Assembly: GCF_016595505.1 (NCBI RefSeq)
Contig: NZ_JAENIL010000031.1
Span: forward strand, 1-64,000
Length of the DNA stretch: 64,000 nt
From: Pelagicoccus mobilis
GTDB taxonomy: Bacteria; Verrucomicrobiota; Verrucomicrobiia; Opitutales; Opitutaceae
Direction of reading: 5' to 3'
Position 1 is the first letter of the stretch; each line of letters starts with the position of its first letter. The position numbers were made by a program, and so were the translations under genes. The notes under the pieces were generated by a model. That model saw only the letters and a list, made by a program, of their open reading frames with translations, was not told the origin of the DNA and searched no databases. Positions 59,871 to 64,000 of this stretch are shown in pieces.

Positions 59871-59893
59871 GATACGAGATTCGCCTGAGTACC

Positions 59894-61168
59894 ATGTCCA
59901 GCCCTTCACAGAGTCCCTTGCCTCTTGGTATGTCTCCCGTCGAGCGAGAGGAGAAAAACGCATCAGACACCTCTTCGAGCTACAAGAGGCGGAAGGAAGT
60001 CGCTCTCATAATCGAAACTTCCAATGCCTACGCACGAAATTTACTGTATGGAATCGTCGACTACATTCGGAAGCACGAAACCTGGGCCTTTCACCTGGTT
60101 GAAAAAAGCCGCGGAGAAACCCCGCCCGACTGGCTCGAAAATTGGAAAGGACAGGGCATCATCGCTCGCATCGAAAACAAGCGTATCGCAGAATCGGTTA
60201 CAAATTCGAATGTCCCCGCGATCGACCTGAGCGCCGGACGACACCTCCCCTTCCTACCCTGGGTAGAAACGGATGACAGACGCATCGCCCACCTCGCCTA
60301 CGATCACTTCCACTCACGCGGTTTTACCCACTATGCATTCGTCGGGGACTCTCGATTTAACTGGTCCAAGCAAAGGGGCGAAGCCTTTAAAGCAAAACTC
60401 AAGGAGAGCGGACTCTATTGCTTCAGTCGAAACGTTGATTCCGGCAACACTTTGAGACGTCCCGACAATGAATCACTCATCAAGTGGCTAAAAAATCTGC
60501 CAACGCCCATTGCCGTCTTCGCCTGCTACGACCTAATGGGGCACCGCGTCCTAGAAGCCTGCCGTGAAGCAGGATTGTCCGTTCCCGAAGAAGTCGCAGT
60601 TCTTGGAGTCGACGACGACGAGCTCATCTGCGAACTCTCCAACCCGCCACTTTCCAGTATCATTCCCAACGCCCAGCTCGCTGGCTACACTGCAGCGGAA
60701 CAGTTGGATCATATGATGAACGGATTCCACCCGCAAAGGATCGAAACGCTCATCCCTCCCATAGGAGTCACGACCCGTCAATCTACCGACATACTCGCCA
60801 TAAACGATAGAGAGGTCGCCCTTGCCCTCCGTTTCATTCGCGAACACGCCTGCGATCCTATCAGCGTAAGCGACCTGCTCAAGGCGGTTCCTCTCTCCCG
60901 ACGTGCTCTGGAAGGAAGGTTCTCGGCTTTACTTAAAACCTCCCCTCATAAGGAAATTCTCAACGTCCGCCTCAATCGGATAAAACAGCTCTTGATTGAA
61001 ACAAACTATTCGATCGAAGAAATCGCCTACAAAGCTGGATTCGAACACCCCGAGTACATGGGGGTCGTCTTCAAAAGGGAGCTTGGCGAAACCCCACATC
61101 ATTTCCGAAAACGGAATCAATACGCCAAAACCGAATCCCCACTCTCCCGGCCGAAAGCAAAGGACTAG
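59894..61168 (+). CDS. XylR-type regulator (LacI-like sensor with AraC helix-turn-helix)
   Basis: 424 residues from the ATG at 59894; the longer frame overlaps the preceding gene. Residues about 30-300 form a periplasmic-binding-protein-like sugar sensor (VALIIETSNAYARNLLYGIV, VFACYDLMGHRVLEAC, VAVLGVDDDELICELSNPPL). The C-terminal about 100 residues are an AraC double helix-turn-helix (ISVSDLLKAVPLSRRALEGR, YSIEEIAYKAGFEHPEYMGV). This is the same architecture as E. coli XylR. It lies 23 bp after the PepSY gene and probably regulates this operon by binding a monosaccharide. Confidence 0.93.
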   Translation: MSSPSQSPLPLGMSPVEREEKNASDTSSSYKRRKEVALIIETSNAYARNLLYGIVDYIRKHETWAFHLVEKSRGETPPDWLENWKGQGIIARIENKRIAESVTNSNVPAIDLSAGRHLPFLPWVETDDRRIAHLAYDHFHSRGFTHYAFVGDSRFNWSKQRGEAFKAKLKESGLYCFSRNVDSGNTLRRPDNESLIKWLKNLPTPIAVFACYDLMGHRVLEACREAGLSVPEEVAVLGVDDDELICELSNPPLSSIIPNAQLAGYTAAEQLDHMMNGFHPQRIETLIPPIGVTTRQSTDILAINDREVALALRFIREHACDPISVSDLLKAVPLSRRALEGRFSALLKTSPHKEILNVRLNRIKQLLIETNYSIEEIAYKAGFEHPEYMGVVFKRELGETPHHFRKRNQYAKTESPLSRPKAKD

Positions 61169-61187
61169 TCAATCAATCGTCCAATTG

Positions 61188-61201
61188 CTTAACGGAATAA
61201 G
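61188..61201. promoter_or_regulatory. Candidate regulon operator (CTTAACGGAATAAG)
   Basis: CTTAACGGAATAAG is close to the inverse-orientation site (CTTAACGGGTAAA). It lies in the 85-bp gap between the XylR-type gene and the esterase gene, 53-66 bp upstream of the ATG at 61254. Confidence 0.45.
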
Positions 61202-61253
61202 CTCCGCCAAAAATCGAGGAGAAAACTTACCAATACATAATTCTCCCAACAAA

Positions 61254-62069
61254 ATGAAACTAACGAAATTCGAGTCCCCGCTTTGGAACGGCGACGTACC
61301 TGTTCCACACGACACCAACCTCGTAGAGACGCACTATTTCCAGCCCGACACCGAAGCCTACAAGGATGTCGCGACACCGCTTCTCTCCCTGCAGCTCATC
61401 GAGTCTTCTTCCGCATTGCCCACCGTTCTCGTGTGCCCAGGAGGCGGATACGACATACTCGCCTGGGACAAAGAGGGAACGGAAATTGCCGACTGGCTGA
61501 ACAGTCTCGGCTTCTCTGCAGCGATACTGAAATACCGCACCTCCCAAAATCGCGTAGGAGCCCTTCAAGATGCGCAAAGAGCAATGGGTATCTTGCGTTC
61601 CAAAGCGCAGGAGTGGAATCTAGATCAACAGCAGATTGGAATACTAGGCTTTTCCGCAGGGGCTCACCTCTCCGTCAACCTCTGCTCCAACTACAACAGT
61701 CGTTCGTACTCCGCCGTGGACGAAGCCGATCTGCTCTCCTGCCTTCCAGACTTCGCACTCCTCGTCTACCCAGCTTACCTTGCCGACGAAAAACTTCAGC
61801 TCTGCGAAGGGCTAGCTGTCACCAGCAAAACGCCGCCAAGCTTCATCGTCCATACCCAAGACGATCCCATCCCGGTGACCAATGCGATCGCTTACTACTT
61901 GGAGTTGCAACGCCAGAACGTTCCTTCCGAGCTGCACATTTTCCCTCACGGCGGCCATGGCTACGGTATCCGTCCATCCGAGCATGCGGTCTCAGGTTGG
62001 CACGAACTCGCTAAAGATTGGCTCCAACGCAGAGTCCAGAAACCAGAACCCGCGACTGCAAGTACCTAA
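61254..62069 (+). CDS. Alpha/beta hydrolase (acetyl-xylan-esterase-like)
   Basis: 271 residues from the ATG at 61254 (MKLTKFESPLWNGDVPVPHD), no signal peptide. VLVCPGGGYDILAWDKEG is the oxyanion-hole HGGG-type region, ILGFSAGAHLSVNLC carries the nucleophile Ser, and HTQDDPIP and HGGHGYG carry the acid and His. This is the small esterase/lipase family that includes BD-FAE and acetyl xylan esterases. The longer frame from 60996 overlaps the XylR gene. It stops 10 bp before the ADP-ribosylglycohydrolase-fold gene and is cotranscribed with it. Confidence 0.92.
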   Translation: MKLTKFESPLWNGDVPVPHDTNLVETHYFQPDTEAYKDVATPLLSLQLIESSSALPTVLVCPGGGYDILAWDKEGTEIADWLNSLGFSAAILKYRTSQNRVGALQDAQRAMGILRSKAQEWNLDQQQIGILGFSAGAHLSVNLCSNYNSRSYSAVDEADLLSCLPDFALLVYPAYLADEKLQLCEGLAVTSKTPPSFIVHTQDDPIPVTNAIAYYLELQRQNVPSELHIFPHGGHGYGIRPSEHAVSGWHELAKDWLQRRVQKPEPATAST

Positions 62070-62079
62070 ATTTTCACCA

Positions 62080-63336
62080 ATGCCACTCAAATCAATCGCA
62101 ACGATCTCAGCGCTCTTCCTGCTGCACACCCAGTCTACCTTCGCACAAGCTGAAGAGGGCCTGAAACGGATCTCCGAAACGGACTTAAAGGACAAGATCC
62201 ACGGCTACTGGATCGGCCAACTCACTGGAAATTACATAGGCTTCCCCTTTGAAAATCTCTACGACGAAGAGCCTATCCCAGTCTTTATCGAACGCTATTA
62301 CACCTTCAAGGATGCCGAAGCACTCGGGCTGAAAATGAACCTCGATGACCGACGATCCTATACCCCCATCCTAGCCGATGCCCTTGGCGGAGCCTGGAGC
62401 GACGATGACACAGATATCGAATTCGCCACCTTGCATGCCGTTGAAGAATATGGGCTCGACATCACCTATCCTGAAATCGTCGCCTTTTGGAAGAAACACG
62501 TAAACCGCTACATCTGGGCCGCAGCCCGCGCAGCGCGTGACAATATGGATACAGGGCTTCTTCCACCCGAAACAGGAGATCGCGAAAACAACCACCGCTG
62601 GTTTGGCATCTCCTCGCAACTCATGACGGAGATCTGGGGAGCCTTCTATCCAGGTATGACACTACAAGCCGCTGAACGTGCCGAATGGAATGCCAAAATG
62701 ATGACCGCCGACTGGGCGACTCATCCGGACATCGTCTACGCATCCATGTACAGTGCCGCCTTTTTCGAAAGCGACGTCAGGAAACTCGTCACTGATGCAG
62801 CCCGCAAGCTTCCCAAAGAGAGTCCTTATCGCCGGGGAATAGAAGAAACCCTTATGTGGAGCCTCCAACACGCTGACTGGCACGTCACGAGGAAGCTGAT
62901 ACACGATAAGTACTACACTCGCGTCGACGACTTCGAAGTTCCCTATGAAATGGGCGGGGCTGTGATCAATGGCCTAATCGGAATCATGTCGATCCTCTAT
63001 GGCGAGGGCGACTTCATGAAAACCGTTTCCATCGCAACAACCGCGGGCTACGACTGCGACAATCAAGCAGCTACCTGCGGTGGCCTCCTGGGGATTATCA
63101 ATGGTGGCAGTTCCATTCCAGACACGCTTACCAGAGACCTCCCAAGCCGCTGGCCATGGGAAACACCATTCAACGACCAGTACATCAACTATTCGCGTGA
63201 CGGTTTACCCAACTTCACTCGAATCAGCGATATCGTTACTCGCATTCAGAGAATCGCCGAACAAGCTATCTTCGAAAACGGAGGCCGCAAACTCAGGCAA
63301 GATGGGCAGGTGGTCTATGAGATCGTCACCAACTAG
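62080..63336 (+). CDS. Exported ADP-ribosylglycohydrolase-fold protein
   Basis: 418 residues from the ATG at 62080, with signal peptide MPLKSIATISALFLLHTQ...AQ. The ARH fold is clear: KIHGYWIGQLTGNYIGFPFE, metal motif GAWSDDDTDIEFATLHAV, and the C-terminal metal motif TTAGYDCDNQAATCGGLLG. It is a paralogue of the lipoprotein at 13283-14674 (both have DDDTDIE and a C-terminal DxDN), but it has a normal signal peptide rather than a lipobox. Its place in a sugar operon again argues against classical de-ADP-ribosylation. The longer frame from 61882 overlaps the esterase gene. Confidence 0.9.
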   Translation: MPLKSIATISALFLLHTQSTFAQAEEGLKRISETDLKDKIHGYWIGQLTGNYIGFPFENLYDEEPIPVFIERYYTFKDAEALGLKMNLDDRRSYTPILADALGGAWSDDDTDIEFATLHAVEEYGLDITYPEIVAFWKKHVNRYIWAAARAARDNMDTGLLPPETGDRENNHRWFGISSQLMTEIWGAFYPGMTLQAAERAEWNAKMMTADWATHPDIVYASMYSAAFFESDVRKLVTDAARKLPKESPYRRGIEETLMWSLQHADWHVTRKLIHDKYYTRVDDFEVPYEMGGAVINGLIGIMSILYGEGDFMKTVSIATTAGYDCDNQAATCGGLLGIINGGSSIPDTLTRDLPSRWPWETPFNDQYINYSRDGLPNFTRISDIVTRIQRIAEQAIFENGGRKLRQDGQVVYEIVTN

Positions 63337-63345
63337 TAGATACAT

Positions 63346-64000
63346 CTAGACCGCTACGAACGGATCTCCGGACTCGATGTATTCAACTTGCACTTCCGGC
63401 AAGATACGTCGTAGCCAGCTTGCTGCGTGCTTCATGCCTCCTTCCTCGGACGCCGAGTGACCGAGAATCAAGTAGGCTTTTCGCTGCCCAAGGGCAACGG
63501 CATCACGCACATACTCCACCGTCTCCCATTCTCGCGATTCACCTCCGACTAGAAGCTCGACCGACTCGTCACGCAAAGCCTGGATCTGCGAGCGAGACGC
63601 AGGAGCGCCGGCGCAAAAGGCGACTTGACTCACCACGAGATCCGGATCTCCAACCAAACGTGGACACGTCGCGTTGAGAGCGACCTTCAAAGCATTCGCT
63701 ACATCAGCAACCGTCTGCTCTGAAATGCGAAACCGCTTATAGGATCCTTCGATTCGAAAGTCGCTCCACCCCATTTCCTCAACCACCCCAACATCGATTA
63801 GGTCGGGACGGATCGCGTGCATGTAATCATGAAAACGCCACACGGCCAAACCGGAGTCCTCAATCAGTTGGCGCTTTTCTCTTTGAACCGTATCAGCCTC
63901 CATCCATTCGAAGAACTCATCGGACGCGTTATACCAAGTCGGTTCGTGAGTCACGATCATTTCCGCGCCGCAGGCGATCGCCTTTCGAACAACCTCCACC
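63346..64000 (-). CDS. Nif3-like dinuclear metal-centre protein (5' end outside window)
   Basis: 217 visible residues; the frame continues to the right edge, so the N-terminus is missing. The metal-site motif IVTHEPTWY (HEP) is near the visible start, and the C-terminal site is in YLILGHSASEEGGMKH. The family (NIF3/YbgI/DUF34) binds two metal ions; its biochemical role is still debated, with GTP cyclohydrolase type and chaperone-like proposals. It converges with the ADP-ribosylglycohydrolase-fold gene, with only 9 bp between stops. Confidence 0.88.
   Translation of the reverse strand, partial: VEVVRKAIACGAEMIVTHEPTWYNASDEFFEWMEADTVQREKRQLIEDSGLAVWRFHDYMHAIRPDLIDVGVVEEMGWSDFRIEGSYKRFRISEQTVADVANALKVALNATCPRLVGDPDLVVSQVAFCAGAPASRSQIQALRDESVELLVGGESREWETVEYVRDAVALGQRKAYLILGHSASEEGGMKHAASWLRRILPEVQVEYIESGDPFVAV

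Overview
The window looks like a carbohydrate-foraging region of a Verrucomicrobiota bacterium, probably of the Opitutales/Puniceicoccales type. The evidence is two large TonB-dependent receptors with the N-terminal ELSPF(T/E)V motif common in that group, no SusD partner, weak or absent Shine-Dalgarno sequences, many secreted multi-domain proteins, and sugar uptake by sodium/solute symporters. This placement is inference; there is no rRNA or marker gene in the window. I see no tRNA, rRNA, CRISPR, phage or insertion-sequence genes.

Layout. (1) 1-8040, minus strand: an operon of GH30 glycosidase, sodium/solute symporter, TonB receptor and a second GH30 that runs to the left edge. It is divergent from a two-component system (8059-10909, plus). 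Three copies of a CCCCCT...AGGGGG palindrome lie in this block. (2) 10966-16030: a frameshifted endonuclease/exonuclease/phosphatase-family gene, an exported ADP-ribosylglycohydrolase-fold lipoprotein with a sugar MFS transporter (minus), and a tandem redoxin/thioredoxin protein (plus). (3) 16229-21474: a secreted GH30 fused to ankyrin repeats, followed by a GH78 rhamnosidase; then a convergent 2-hydroxyacid dehydrogenase. (4) 22719-26684: a giant secreted beta-helix/Ig-like/carbohydrate-binding protein, preceded by an AraC regulator divergent from a GH4 glycosidase. (5) 29873-36449: lectin-like protein, symporter and GH78 (minus) facing a LacI regulator (plus). (6) 36748-46367 (plus): a short paralogue of the beta-helix protein, an FG-GAP/vanadium-haloperoxidase fusion, a Gfo/Idh/MocA oxidoreductase, a sugar isomerase/epimerase, and a cytochrome c-PQQ sugar dehydrogenase. 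(7) 46518-52104 (minus): an M23-like protein, the second TonB receptor and an SGNH hydrolase. (8) 52272-63336 (plus): a long operon of glycosidase, sialate-type O-acetylesterase, GH78, PepSY membrane protein, XylR-type regulator, alpha/beta hydrolase and a second exported ADP-ribosylglycohydrolase-fold protein. A Nif3-like gene leaves the right edge.

How it works together (inference). Outer-membrane receptors and secreted beta-helix, GH30 and esterase proteins would release and import rhamnose-containing, acetylated oligosaccharides. Symporters and the MFS carrier take them across the inner membrane. GH78, GH4 and the other glycosidases, none of which has a signal peptide, would finish the cleavage in the cytoplasm, and oxidoreductases and isomerases process the sugars. 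No sulfatases are present, so a heavily sulfated algal glycan is unlikely to be the main substrate.

The most interesting signals are: a recurrent 13-bp site close to CTTATCCCGTAAA in front of at least seven transcription units and next to the LacI gene, which defines a probable local regulon; the palindrome family around the two-component system; the GH30-ankyrin and FG-GAP-haloperoxidase fusions; and two exported ADP-ribosylglycohydrolase-fold proteins tied to sugar operons.
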